From CAVTSA01 sp963790575 (GTDB taxonomy: Bacteria; Chloroflexota; Dormibacteria; Dormibacterales; Dormibacteraceae), in contig CAWBPD010000001.1 of the NCBI GenBank assembly GCA_963790575.1, positions 62,001 through 126,000 of the forward strand: a DNA stretch of 64,000 nt, read 5' to 3'. This document shows, piece after piece, positions 52,818 through 60,370 of the stretch. The notes under the pieces are model-generated. The model was not told the origin of the DNA and searched no databases. It saw only the letters and a list, made by a program, of their open reading frames with translations. The position numbers and the translations under genes were made by a program. The number at the start of each line of letters is the position of its first letter. The first letter of the stretch is position 1.

Positions 52818-52850
52818 AGCCGGGGGGCCGGTATCCACCGGCTCCCCGCT
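52818..52850 (+). terminator. Hairpin after katE
   Basis: AGCCGGGGGGCCGGT and ACCGGCTCCCCGCT pair with one bulge around a short loop, followed by TTTCG. It lies 30 bp after the catalase stop. The T tract is weak. Confidence 0.55.
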
Positions 52851-52852
52851 TT

Positions 52853-52960
52853 CGTGGGCACGGTCCACCAACGGGGGGTTTACTCGTTCCCAAGGGCCCG
52901 CTGGTGCACCAACGGGGGTTGCTCGCGTGTCGAAGGACCCGGTGGTGCACCAACGGGGCT
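52853..52960. repeat. Intergenic palindromic repeat cluster, third location
   Basis: Units near 52855 (GGTCCACCAACGGGG), 52898 (CCCGCTGGTGCACCAACGGG) and 52938 (CCCGGTGGTGCACCAACGGGG) recur about 40 bp apart. They are the same family as at 9001-9110 and 22141-22212. They lie between the catalase terminator and the stress-protein promoter. Confidence 0.8.
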
Positions 52961-52994
52961 AAGTTCCCGCGAGCCCGCGATTCCTTTTCGGTGG

Positions 52995-53010
52995 TGTGAC
53001 TCCTATCACA
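52995..53010. promoter_or_regulatory. Crp/Fnr-type operator TGTGA-N6-TCACA
   Basis: TGTGACTCCTATCACA is an exact match to the Crp-family consensus symmetry, 36 bp upstream of the stress-protein ATG. The Crp/Fnr regulator at 29760 is a candidate binder. The family link is established; the specific pairing is inference. Confidence 0.5.
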
Positions 53011-53046
53011 TTTCGGGCTTGAGAGAGGCGATACGGTCGAAGGGCG

Positions 53047-55614
53047 ATGTACCGGCACATCTTCGTCCCCTGCGACAACAGCGACCACTCCACCGCCGCC
53101 ATCAAGGTGGCCACCCAACTCGCACGGCATTCGGAGGCCCGGCTCACCGGCTGTCACGTCTACGCCGCCCGCATGCACGACGTGCGCTTCAAGCAGATGG
53201 AGTACACCCTGCCGGACGAGTACCAGGACGAGCAGGAGCTGGACCGCCAGCGCAAGATCCACGACTCTCTCATCACCCGCGGCCTGCAGCTGATCTCGGA
53301 CTCCTACCTCGACGTGCTCAAGGAGGAGGCGGAGCAGGCCGGCGTCGAGGTCGCCTACAAGACCTTCGACGGCAAGAACTGGGAGTGCCTGGTCCAGGAC
53401 ATCACCGACTCCGACTACGACCTGGTGGTGATGGGCGCGGTCGGGATGGGGGCGGTGCGCGACGCCCAGGTCGGGAGCGTCACCGAGCGCGTGCTGCGCC
53501 GGACCCGCACCGACACGCTGGTGGTGCGGGATCCCCGCTCGCTCCGCGAGGATGCGCCGGACCGGATCGTGGTCGGGGTCGACGGGAGCCCGCAGTCGTT
53601 CGCCGCCATCAAGCGCGCGATCGAGCTGGCCCAAGTGTTCGGCAAGCGGGTGGAGGCGGTGGGCGTCTACGACCCCTACCTGCACTACTCGATGTTCAAC
53701 GGCATCGTCGACGTCCTCTCGGCCGAGGCCTCCAAAGTGTTCCGCTTCAAAGAACAGGAGCAGCTCCACGAGGAGATCATCGACACCGGGCTGGCCAAGA
53801 TCTACCAGTCGCACCTGCAGGTGGCGCAGCGGCTCGCGCGCGAGGAAGGCGTCGAGCTCCAGACCAAGCTGCTCGACGGAAAGGCGTTCAAGCGGATCCT
53901 CCGCCACCTACGCGAGGATCCCCCCTGGCTCTTGATGCTGGGGCGCATCGGGGTCCATTCGGCCCCCGAGATGGACATCGGGAGCAACACCGAGAACCTG
54001 CTCCGCATGGCCCCCTGCAATGTCTTCGTCGGCAGCGGGACCTTCGTGCCCCCGGTGGACGTACAGGCCGAGGCCAGCATCAGCTGGACCGACGAGGCGC
54101 GCGCCGAGCTCGACCGGGTGCCTGCCCACGTGCAGGGAGTCGTCCGCAGCGCGATCTGCCGGTACGCGCTGGAGCGGGGGCACTCCGTGATCTCCAGCTC
54201 GGTGATCGAGCAGGCGGTGGGAGACCTGATGCCCCCGGCGCACGCCAAGAGCCTGGGCTATGAGGCCCCGCCGCGGCCGCGCTCGATGGAGGAGGCCTCG
54301 GAGCAGGAGACCTGGATCTGCCGCCACTGCGGGCGGGCCGCGCGCCGGTTGCGTCCGGCCGTGTGCCCGGTCTGCGGCGGCGACGACTTCCAGGCCATCG
54401 ACAAGGAGAGCGTGGCCCGCCAGGCGGCGACCGAGGGGGGTTCCGAGGACGAGACCTCCTTCGACGGCTTCCGGGTTCGCTGGACCGCGGAGGGCAAGCG
54501 CGTGCTGGAGGCGGTGCCCAAGGGCTACGAGCGCCGGCGCGTAAAGGCCCGGATCGAGAAGCTGGCGCGGACCCGGCGGCTCCCCGCGATCACCGCGGAG
54601 TTCGCGGAGGAGAACCTGGAGGACGCACACGCCCCGGTGGCGGCCGTGGTGGGCGACGGTCCCGCGCCCGCGGCGGCGGGCGCCGCCACCAGTGCCGCCA
54701 CCGGTTGGGTGGCGACGCCGCGCGGGAGGGGGGAGGAGCCGCTCCGCTGGACCGACGAGGCGTCGGCCCGGTTGGACCACGTGCCGGCCGGCTTCATGCG
54801 CTCGCTCGCCCGGACCAAAGTAGAAGAGTTCGCGCGCCGCATCCAGGCTTCGGTGATCGATGCCGAGGTCGCGGAGGGCGGCCTTGTCGACGCCCGCGAC
54901 CTGATGTCGCAGATGCTCCGGGCCTACGGGCCGGGAGCCGAAGAGGCGGCCTGGTCGGTCCCCGGGCACGGCGGCGTGCCGACGGCGCCCGGTGTTCAGA
55001 GCCCGGCCCCGGGATGGACGGAGGACGGGATTCGCCGGCTCAACGAGGTCGAGGTCCGCGCGGCCGACAAGTTCGACCCGGCACGGGCGGGCGAATTGGC
55101 CCGGCACGCCGCCGAGTCGCGCGCGGCTCGTCGCTCGGACGCGATCAACGCCGTCTTCCTGGAGCGGCTGGGCCTGAAGCTCGGCTACGGTCACCCGCTC
55201 TCCGAGAAGACGTACCAGCACCACTTCACCTGGACGCCAGAGGCGGAGGCGAAGCTGAAGGAGGTCCCGGACTTCTGCCGGGAGCTGACCCGGTGGCGGG
55301 TGGAGTGGACGGCCTTCAAGCAGGGGCTGGGCGACGTCATCACACCCGAGACGATGGACGTCAAGTACCGACTCTGGGGCGAGGTCTCGGACGCGATCTC
55401 CGAGCAGGGCCCCTCGATGGCCTGGGACCAGGAGGCGGGCCGGCGTCTGGCCCGGGTGCCCGAATTCGTGCGCGGCCAGGTTGTCCAGGCCGTGGAGGGC
55501 AACGCGCGCGGGATGGGCGAGGAGCGGGTGACGAGTGCCGTGCTCGACCGGGTGATCGAAAAGTGGATCGCGACCGGTGATTTTCACGAAGGGAGGTTCG
55601 GATTCCGTGCTTGA
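53047..55614 (+). CDS. Universal stress protein fused to a zinc ribbon and six PCP_red-like repeats
   Basis: An 855-residue soluble protein. USP domain 1 (about 1-162) has G-x2-G-x9-GS in GAVGMGAVRDAQVGS, and USP domain 2 (about 171-329) has the same in GRIGVHSAPEMDIGS, so both can bind ATP. A zinc ribbon has C425-x2-C428 and C440-x2-C443. Six copies of a repeat of about 50 residues start near 346, 478, 567, 656, 728 and 792. Each has W-(T/D)-x-E/D-x5-L-x-x-V(P) and an R-x3-E/A-x3-A helix, resembling the PCP_red domain at the C-terminus of dark protochlorophyllide reductase subunit BchB. No photosynthesis genes are nearby. A Crp-type site precedes the gene, and the ABC transporter genes overlap its end. 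Confidence 0.8.
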   Translation: MYRHIFVPCDNSDHSTAAIKVATQLARHSEARLTGCHVYAARMHDVRFKQMEYTLPDEYQDEQELDRQRKIHDSLITRGLQLISDSYLDVLKEEAEQAGVEVAYKTFDGKNWECLVQDITDSDYDLVVMGAVGMGAVRDAQVGSVTERVLRRTRTDTLVVRDPRSLREDAPDRIVVGVDGSPQSFAAIKRAIELAQVFGKRVEAVGVYDPYLHYSMFNGIVDVLSAEASKVFRFKEQEQLHEEIIDTGLAKIYQSHLQVAQRLAREEGVELQTKLLDGKAFKRILRHLREDPPWLLMLGRIGVHSAPEMDIGSNTENLLRMAPCNVFVGSGTFVPPVDVQAEASISWTDEARAELDRVPAHVQGVVRSAICRYALERGHSVISSSVIEQAVGDLMPPAHAKSLGYEAPPRPRSMEEASEQETWICRHCGRAARRLRPAVCPVCGGDDFQAIDKESVARQAATEGGSEDETSFDGFRVRWTAEGKRVLEAVPKGYERRRVKARIEKLARTRRLPAITAEFAEENLEDAHAPVAAVVGDGPAPAAAGAATSAATGWVATPRGRGEEPLRWTDEASARLDHVPAGFMRSLARTKVEEFARRIQASVIDAEVAEGGLVDARDLMSQMLRAYGPGAEEAAWSVPGHGGVPTAPGVQSPAPGWTEDGIRRLNEVEVRAADKFDPARAGELARHAAESRAARRSDAINAVFLERLGLKLGYGHPLSEKTYQHHFTWTPEAEAKLKEVPDFCRELTRWRVEWTAFKQGLGDVITPETMDVKYRLWGEVSDAISEQGPSMAWDQEAGRRLARVPEFVRGQVVQAVEGNARGMGEERVTSAVLDRVIEKWIATGDFHEGRFGFRA

Positions 55615-56281
55615 CGTGCTGGTCGCCGACCACGTGACCCGGCGTCATGCCAACGGCCGGGGCGTCAGCGATGTCTCGCTGGAGGTGGCGGCGGGCGAGA
55701 TCGTGGGCCTCCTGGGCGACAACGGCGCCGGCAAGACCACCCTCCTCCGCGTCCTGGCCACCCTCGACCCGCCCGACAGCGGGCGCGTTCGGTGGTTCGG
55801 GATCGAAGACCGCCGGCGCCCCGACGTGCGGGCCCGCATCGGAGTCTCGCTCGACACCCCCGTGCACTACGCCTCTCTGACCGGCTGGCAGAACGCCTCC
55901 TACTTCGCCGCGCTCTACGGGGTACCGCGAGGGCTCCGAGAGCGGCGGCTGGCCGAGCTCTTCCGCTGGGCGGGGATCGAGGGAGCGCGTGACCTTCGGG
56001 TGCGGGAGTACTCCCTCGGCATGCGGAGGCGCCTGACCCTGGTGGAAGCCCTCGCACACGCACCGCAGCTGCTGGTCCTCGACGAGCCGACGCTGGCTCT
56101 GGACGAGGGTGGCGAGCTGGACCTGGTGACCCGCCTCAAAGGGCTGGCGGTCGAGGGGGTCGGCGTGGTGCTGGCCACCAACGACCGCAGCCTGGCCCAG
56201 GAGCTCTGCGATCGCGCGCTCGAGCTCAGTGACGCTCAAGGGCGGCAGCGGCAGCCGGCCACGGGGGCGATGGTCTCGTGA
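55607..56281 (+). CDS. ABC transporter ATP-binding protein
   Basis: A 224-residue ATPase with Walker A GDNGAGKTT (about residues 36-44), signature YSLGMRRRL (near 130) and Walker B LLVLDEPTLAL (near 150). The H-loop His position reads VLATNDRS, so the switch His seems replaced by Asn. GTG 55607 was chosen because GAAGGGAGG lies 10 bp upstream; it overlaps the stress-protein stop by 8 bp. It is paired with an ABC-2-like permease. Similarity to CcmA-type exporters is possible because respiratory genes follow, but no other cytochrome-assembly gene is visible. Confidence 0.87.
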   Translation: MLDVLVADHVTRRHANGRGVSDVSLEVAAGEIVGLLGDNGAGKTTLLRVLATLDPPDSGRVRWFGIEDRRRPDVRARIGVSLDTPVHYASLTGWQNASYFAALYGVPRGLRERRLAELFRWAGIEGARDLRVREYSLGMRRRLTLVEALAHAPQLLVLDEPTLALDEGGELDLVTRLKGLAVEGVGVVLATNDRSLAQELCDRALELSDAQGRQRQPATGAMVS

Positions 56282-56985
56282 TCGCCACGTCCGCCACCTT
56301 CGCCCGGGAGTGGTCGGAGCTCTGGGGCCGGCCGGTCTCGCTGATCATCAAGCTGGCGTATCCGGTCTCGCTCGCAGTGCCTTTGCTGTGGGCCCCGGTG
56401 CCGCCCTTTCTCGCGGCCACCGCGCTCACGGTCCTGATCGCGACGGTGGGCGGGGTGGGGACGGCCGCCGTCCTCGCCCGCGAGCGCTCGATGGGGCTGC
56501 AACACCGGTTCGCGCTCGCCCCCCGAGCGGCCGGGCACACCGTTCTCGATCGCGTGGCGGCCGCCGCCTCGGTGGACGTGGCCCAAACGGTGCCGCTCCT
56601 GGTGCTGGTCGGAATCCGGCATCCCGGGGGCGTCGTCTGGTGGCCGGGACTGCTCTGCGCGCTGATCGGCATGCTGCTCACGGTGGACGCGCTGGGCGCC
56701 TTCGCCTCCAGCCTGGCCGCCAGCCCGGGCGAGGTGATGCTCTGCGTCATGCTGCCGCTGCTGCCTGCCTACTTCCTGTCCGGAATCTTCGTGGCGCCGT
56801 TCGGAGCCCTGGTCGTGATCTCCCACCTGCTTCCCTTCTCGTACTTCCACGCGGCACTGCAAGGAGCGCTGGGGGGAGCGGCGCCGACAAGCCCGCTCGG
56901 CTGTATCCTGGGCGGGATCGCGTTCGGGATGATCGGCCTGGGCGCCGCCTACCTGACGGGACGGCGCGTACTCGAGGCCGCATGA
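56278..56985 (+). CDS. ABC-2/CcmB-like permease
   Basis: A 235-residue membrane protein with about six spans (PVSLIIKLAYPVSLAVPLLW; FLAATALTVLIATVGGVGTAAVLARE; LLCALIGMLLTVDALGAFASSLA; VMLCVMLPLLPAYFLSGIFVAPFGALVVI; last span ILGGIAFGMIGLGAAYL). The cytosolic RERSMGLQHRFALAP loop fits ABC-2 exporters that take drugs, lipids or haem-related cargo. GTG 56278 overlaps the ATPase stop as GTGA. Cargo unknown. Confidence 0.78.
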   Translation: MIATSATFAREWSELWGRPVSLIIKLAYPVSLAVPLLWAPVPPFLAATALTVLIATVGGVGTAAVLARERSMGLQHRFALAPRAAGHTVLDRVAAAASVDVAQTVPLLVLVGIRHPGGVVWWPGLLCALIGMLLTVDALGAFASSLAASPGEVMLCVMLPLLPAYFLSGIFVAPFGALVVISHLLPFSYFHAALQGALGGAAPTSPLGCILGGIAFGMIGLGAAYLTGRRVLEAA

Positions 56986-57015
56986 TTCGGGAGCGCGGCC
57001 GAAGGCCCCGACGGG

Positions 57016-57154
57016 TCTGGAACGCCCATGCGGCGCATCTACTGTGTTGCCGCCTGTGATGCTCGCTCACGAGGGGGCGGCCGCACTCGCTCCGCTTCTC
57101 GGCGGCGCCTTGCAGCTACACCACCTGGCCGCCCCATCCCTCGCCGGGTCTCCG
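57016..57154 (+). repeat. Duplicated 139-bp leader element, copy 2
   Basis: Pairs with 44404-44542 (125 of 139 bases identical by eye). It spans the gap after the ABC permease and the first codons of the CydA-like gene. The reading frame relative to the downstream gene is the same in both copies. Confidence 0.85.
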
Positions 57155-58387
57155 GCCACCCTCCCGCTGGCGACGCCGGGCTTTCCCAACCTGGGGAACC
57201 TGCAGGTCCCACTGATCGGCAACAAGTGGGCCGTCGGCATCGTCTTCATGTTCCACATCCTGTTCGGCTCCTACACCATGGGCACGCTGCTCACCGGGCC
57301 CTGGTTCGAGCTGGTGGGCCGCTGGCGGGGAAGCAGGAATTGCCTGCGCTACGCGTCCGGACTGGCCGAGGTGAACCTCAAGATCTTCAGCATCGGCGCC
57401 ACCCTCGCCGGGTTCGCCGTCATCTTCCTGACCGGTCTCTACGGGCGGATGTTCATCCCGCTGGTCGAGATCATGATCATCCCCTTCGCGATCGCCTTCA
57501 CGATCTGGCTGCCGACGCTGGCCGCGCTCTACCTGTACGCCTACAAGTTCGGCGAGTCGTTCGGCCGGCGCTGGCACATAGCGCTCGGCTACGCCGCCGC
57601 TCTGGGCGACCACATCTTCCTCTTCTTGATCGTCGGGATCGACAGCTTCCTGCTCACCCCCGGGACCGGCCAGGGAATCGGGGCCTTTTTCAACCCCACC
57701 TTCCTGCCCGAGCTGCTCCACCGGTTCACCGGCAACATGTCGTGGTCAAGCTTCTTCATCGCCGCCGTCTTCGCCGTGCGTGCGGGCCGCGCGGAGGCGG
57801 GGCCGGAGCGCGAGTACCGCCTCTGGGCGGCTCGCGCCAGCCTGATGGTGGGTTTCCTGCTCCTGGTGCCGCAGGCGCTCAGCGGCACCGACTTCGTGGT
57901 CCAGATGCACGACGCGTCGCCAGGGGCCTTCCAGACCTCCTTCACCACCTACGGCTACCTCTGGATCGCCCAGGTCGCCATGTTGTGCGCGCTGCTGCTG
58001 GGGGGGTCCGTCTACTTCGCCGCCAGCCGCCCCTCCGTGCTGGGCTGGCTCTTGAGTGCCTTGATCGTGGTCGGCGGGGTGGCCAGCGCGATGCCCAACC
58101 AGGTCTACGGCGTGCGCTACTACTGGATCCGGCTGATCGCGCTCGGCGTCGTGTTCGTGATCGCGCTGCTCAGCTGGCTCTGGTGGCTGGGCCGGCGCCG
58201 GCTGAGCCTGCGCAGCCCCCTCTTGGCCCGCGGCGCCCTGACCACGGTGGGGGTGATCGCGGTGGCGCTGTTCCTCCTCATGGGCGTGATCCGGACCAGC
58301 GCGCGCGACCCGTACACCGTGTTCGGCAAGCTCACCCAAGAGCAGAGCCAGGGCATCTTCGCCCCCGGCCCCGGGCACTACCCATGA
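57059..58387 (+). CDS. CydA-like membrane oxidoreductase subunit, first copy
   Basis: A 442-residue membrane protein with about nine spans, related to cytochrome bd subunit I. The first span has FMFHILFGSYTMG, whose His matches the b595/d-side axial ligand position of CydA. A second conserved site LLHRFTGNMSW matches the HRxxGN motif of divergent CydA homologues. No CydB or CydX gene is adjacent and no CXXCH occurs. The first 45 residues derive from the duplicated leader, so the start is uncertain; GTG 57044 and 57056 are alternatives. The next gene overlaps as ATGA. Confidence 0.78.
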   Translation: MLAHEGAAALAPLLGGALQLHHLAAPSLAGSPATLPLATPGFPNLGNLQVPLIGNKWAVGIVFMFHILFGSYTMGTLLTGPWFELVGRWRGSRNCLRYASGLAEVNLKIFSIGATLAGFAVIFLTGLYGRMFIPLVEIMIIPFAIAFTIWLPTLAALYLYAYKFGESFGRRWHIALGYAAALGDHIFLFLIVGIDSFLLTPGTGQGIGAFFNPTFLPELLHRFTGNMSWSSFFIAAVFAVRAGRAEAGPEREYRLWAARASLMVGFLLLVPQALSGTDFVVQMHDASPGAFQTSFTTYGYLWIAQVAMLCALLLGGSVYFAASRPSVLGWLLSALIVVGGVASAMPNQVYGVRYYWIRLIALGVVFVIALLSWLWWLGRRRLSLRSPLLARGALTTVGVIAVALFLLMGVIRTSARDPYTVFGKLTQEQSQGIFAPGPGHYP

Positions 58388-58656
58388 CCGCCGTGTTGCT
58401 GCAGTCGCCTGGCGGCATGGACGAGCTGCAGACATTCTTCTACCTGGCGCTCGTGGTCGGGGTGATGCTGACCTTCATCTTCGTCCTCCTCGGCATCGGC
58501 CTCCGGCAGTGGGTGAGCCTGGTGCGGGAGGGCGAGCACCCGGTGATGGCGGCCATCATCGGCTTCACGCTGCTCGGCGCCCTGACCTTCATCGTCATCG
58601 CGGGCGGCATCATCGTGCACTCGATCGTCGTCCAGAGGGGGTGCCTGCGATGCTGA
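58384..58656 (+). CDS. Small two-span membrane protein of the Rieske/cytochrome b operon
   Basis: A 90-residue protein with two membrane helices (FFYLALVVGVMLTFIFVLLGIGL; AAIIGFTLLGALTFIVIAGGIIVHSIVV) and a short C-terminal RGCLRC. It overlaps the CydA-like stop and the Rieske start. It may be an accessory subunit of the quinol-oxidising complex. I do not recognise a family. Confidence 0.7.
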   Translation: MTAVLLQSPGGMDELQTFFYLALVVGVMLTFIFVLLGIGLRQWVSLVREGEHPVMAAIIGFTLLGALTFIVIAGGIIVHSIVVQRGCLRC

Positions 58657-59126
58657 GCCGGCGCCAGGTGGCCCGGCTGGGGACGATCCTGGGCGGGGCG
58701 GTGTTCGGCCTCGCGCTGGGCGGCCCCATCGTGGGCTTCATCCTGTCGCCGATCTTCACGCCCGGCGCTCCGACCGTCTGGCGGCGTGTGGGGCGGGTGG
58801 ACCACCTGCCGCTGCGGACGCCGACCCGCTTCGTGGTCCACTTCCCGCAGGGTTACTGGGATTCCGCGCCCCAGCCCTGGGGCGCCTACGTCGTCCGGCT
58901 CACTGAAAGCGAGACCAGGGTCTTCGCCAACATCTGCACCCACATGCAGTGCGCGGTGCGCTGGCAGGCCAATCTCCATCAGTTCGAGTGCCCCTGTCAC
59001 GGAGGCCTCTACACGATCGACGGCACCAATGTGGGCGGGCCGCCGCCCAAGCCGCTGCCCCAGTGGGTGCACCGCTTCGACAATGGCGTGCTCTACGTCT
59101 CGAACCAACTCCAGGAGTCGATCTGA
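58650..59126 (+). CDS. Rieske [2Fe-2S] protein
   Basis: A 158-residue quinol-oxidising complex subunit. The N-terminus MLSRRQVARLGTILGGAVFGLAL is a twin-arginine (SRRQV) signal-anchor. The cluster ligands are CTHMQC and CPCHGG (about residues 100-125), with the disulfide cysteines included. The C-terminal PLPQWVHRFDNGVLYV closes the fold. It overlaps the small membrane protein gene and shares one base with the cytochrome b start (TGATG). Confidence 0.93.
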   Translation: MLSRRQVARLGTILGGAVFGLALGGPIVGFILSPIFTPGAPTVWRRVGRVDHLPLRTPTRFVVHFPQGYWDSAPQPWGAYVVRLTESETRVFANICTHMQCAVRWQANLHQFECPCHGGLYTIDGTNVGGPPPKPLPQWVHRFDNGVLYVSNQLQESI

Positions 59127-60370
59127 TGGGCCGGCTGGTGCGCTCGCTGATGCGGGAGCGGATGCAGTGGTCGATCCGGAGATCGCGTGCCCTGATGCGG
59201 GCGACGGGCGATTGGTTCGACGATCGGACCAACTATCGCAAGTACCTGCGCGAGGGGCTGTACGAGGCAGTGCCGGTCCGCGGCGCCTGGTGGTATTCGC
59301 TCGGCAGCGCGACGCTGATCCTGATCCTGCTCCAGGTCGGGACCGGCATCTTCCTCACCTTCGAATACGTGCCCTCGCCGACCGACGCCTGGTCGAGCCT
59401 GGACTGGGTCAAGCTCCACGAGCCATTTGGGGAGGTCGTCCGCGGTCTGCACCTCTGGGGCGCCTACACGCTGATGTTCGTCATCGGTCTGCACGCGGTG
59501 CGGACCTTCACCTCCGGTTCCTACAAGCGGCCGCGCGAGCTCAACTGGATCACGGGCGTGGTCCTGCTTCTGCTCGTGCTCGGCCTCTCGATCACCGGTG
59601 CCTTCCTGCCCTGGGACCAGGCCGCGTACTGGACGGCCGTGGTGGTGACCAACATCCCCGGCTACACACCGGTGATCGGGGACTTCCTGCGCACGCTCTG
59701 GCGCGGCGGCCAGTTCGTGGGTCCGGAGACCCTGACCCGCACCTTCGGCATCCACATCTGGCTGTTGCCGGGGGGGTTGCTGACCTTCATCCTCTTTCAC
59801 CTGCTGCTGCTGCGCAAGCACGGCGAGTTCGGTTCCTGGGTCAACTACCGGGGCTCCTGGCGAACCCGGCCGCCGGAGGAACCCAAACCGTCCCCCGAGG
59901 ACCCGGACCCGCAGCGCGACGCCGAGCCGCCCTACCCGGCCCGGCCTACTGACGACGGCTGGTCGACCCCGCTCGAGACGGAAGACTTCTATCCCTTCCA
60001 GACCATGAAGGACTCGCTGGTGTCGGCCGGCCTGGTGGCGCTGGTGACGCTGCTCGCCATCTTCGTGCCGGCGCCGCTGGAGGGTCGGCCCGACCCGTCC
60101 ACCACCACGTATGTGCCGACTCCGGAGTGGTTTTACCTCCCGCTCGACCAGCTGCTCCTGGTGCTGCCGCAGCAGCTGATCGTCCTCATCATCTTTCTGC
60201 CGCTCGCGGGCGTGCTCTTCCTGTTCGCCGTGCCCTGGATCGACCGCGGTCCGGAGCGGGATCCGTTCGAGCGCGCGCTGGTCGTCCTCCCGGCGCTGGT
60301 GATCGTGATCTTCATCCTGGTCCTGACGCTGCTCGGCGCCGGCCGCCTGTTCAGTCTGCCACCGCCATGA
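59126..60370 (+). CDS. Cytochrome b (cytochrome b6 plus subunit IV in one chain)
   Basis: A 414-residue integral protein. Haem ligands are H109/H123 and H210/H225. The 15-residue offset of the second pair is the b6-type spacing rather than the 14 of mitochondrial cytochrome b. The Qo-site loop reads TPEWFYLPLDQLL, a PEWY variant with Phe and Tyr. The subunit IV-like half follows a long charged Pro-rich linker (about 240-290). It is coupled to the Rieske and second CydA-like genes (ATGA). No cytochrome c1 or f gene is present in the operon. Confidence 0.92.
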   Translation: MGRLVRSLMRERMQWSIRRSRALMRATGDWFDDRTNYRKYLREGLYEAVPVRGAWWYSLGSATLILILLQVGTGIFLTFEYVPSPTDAWSSLDWVKLHEPFGEVVRGLHLWGAYTLMFVIGLHAVRTFTSGSYKRPRELNWITGVVLLLLVLGLSITGAFLPWDQAAYWTAVVVTNIPGYTPVIGDFLRTLWRGGQFVGPETLTRTFGIHIWLLPGGLLTFILFHLLLLRKHGEFGSWVNYRGSWRTRPPEEPKPSPEDPDPQRDAEPPYPARPTDDGWSTPLETEDFYPFQTMKDSLVSAGLVALVTLLAIFVPAPLEGRPDPSTTTYVPTPEWFYLPLDQLLLVLPQQLIVLIIFLPLAGVLFLFAVPWIDRGPERDPFERALVVLPALVIVIFILVLTLLGAGRLFSLPPP

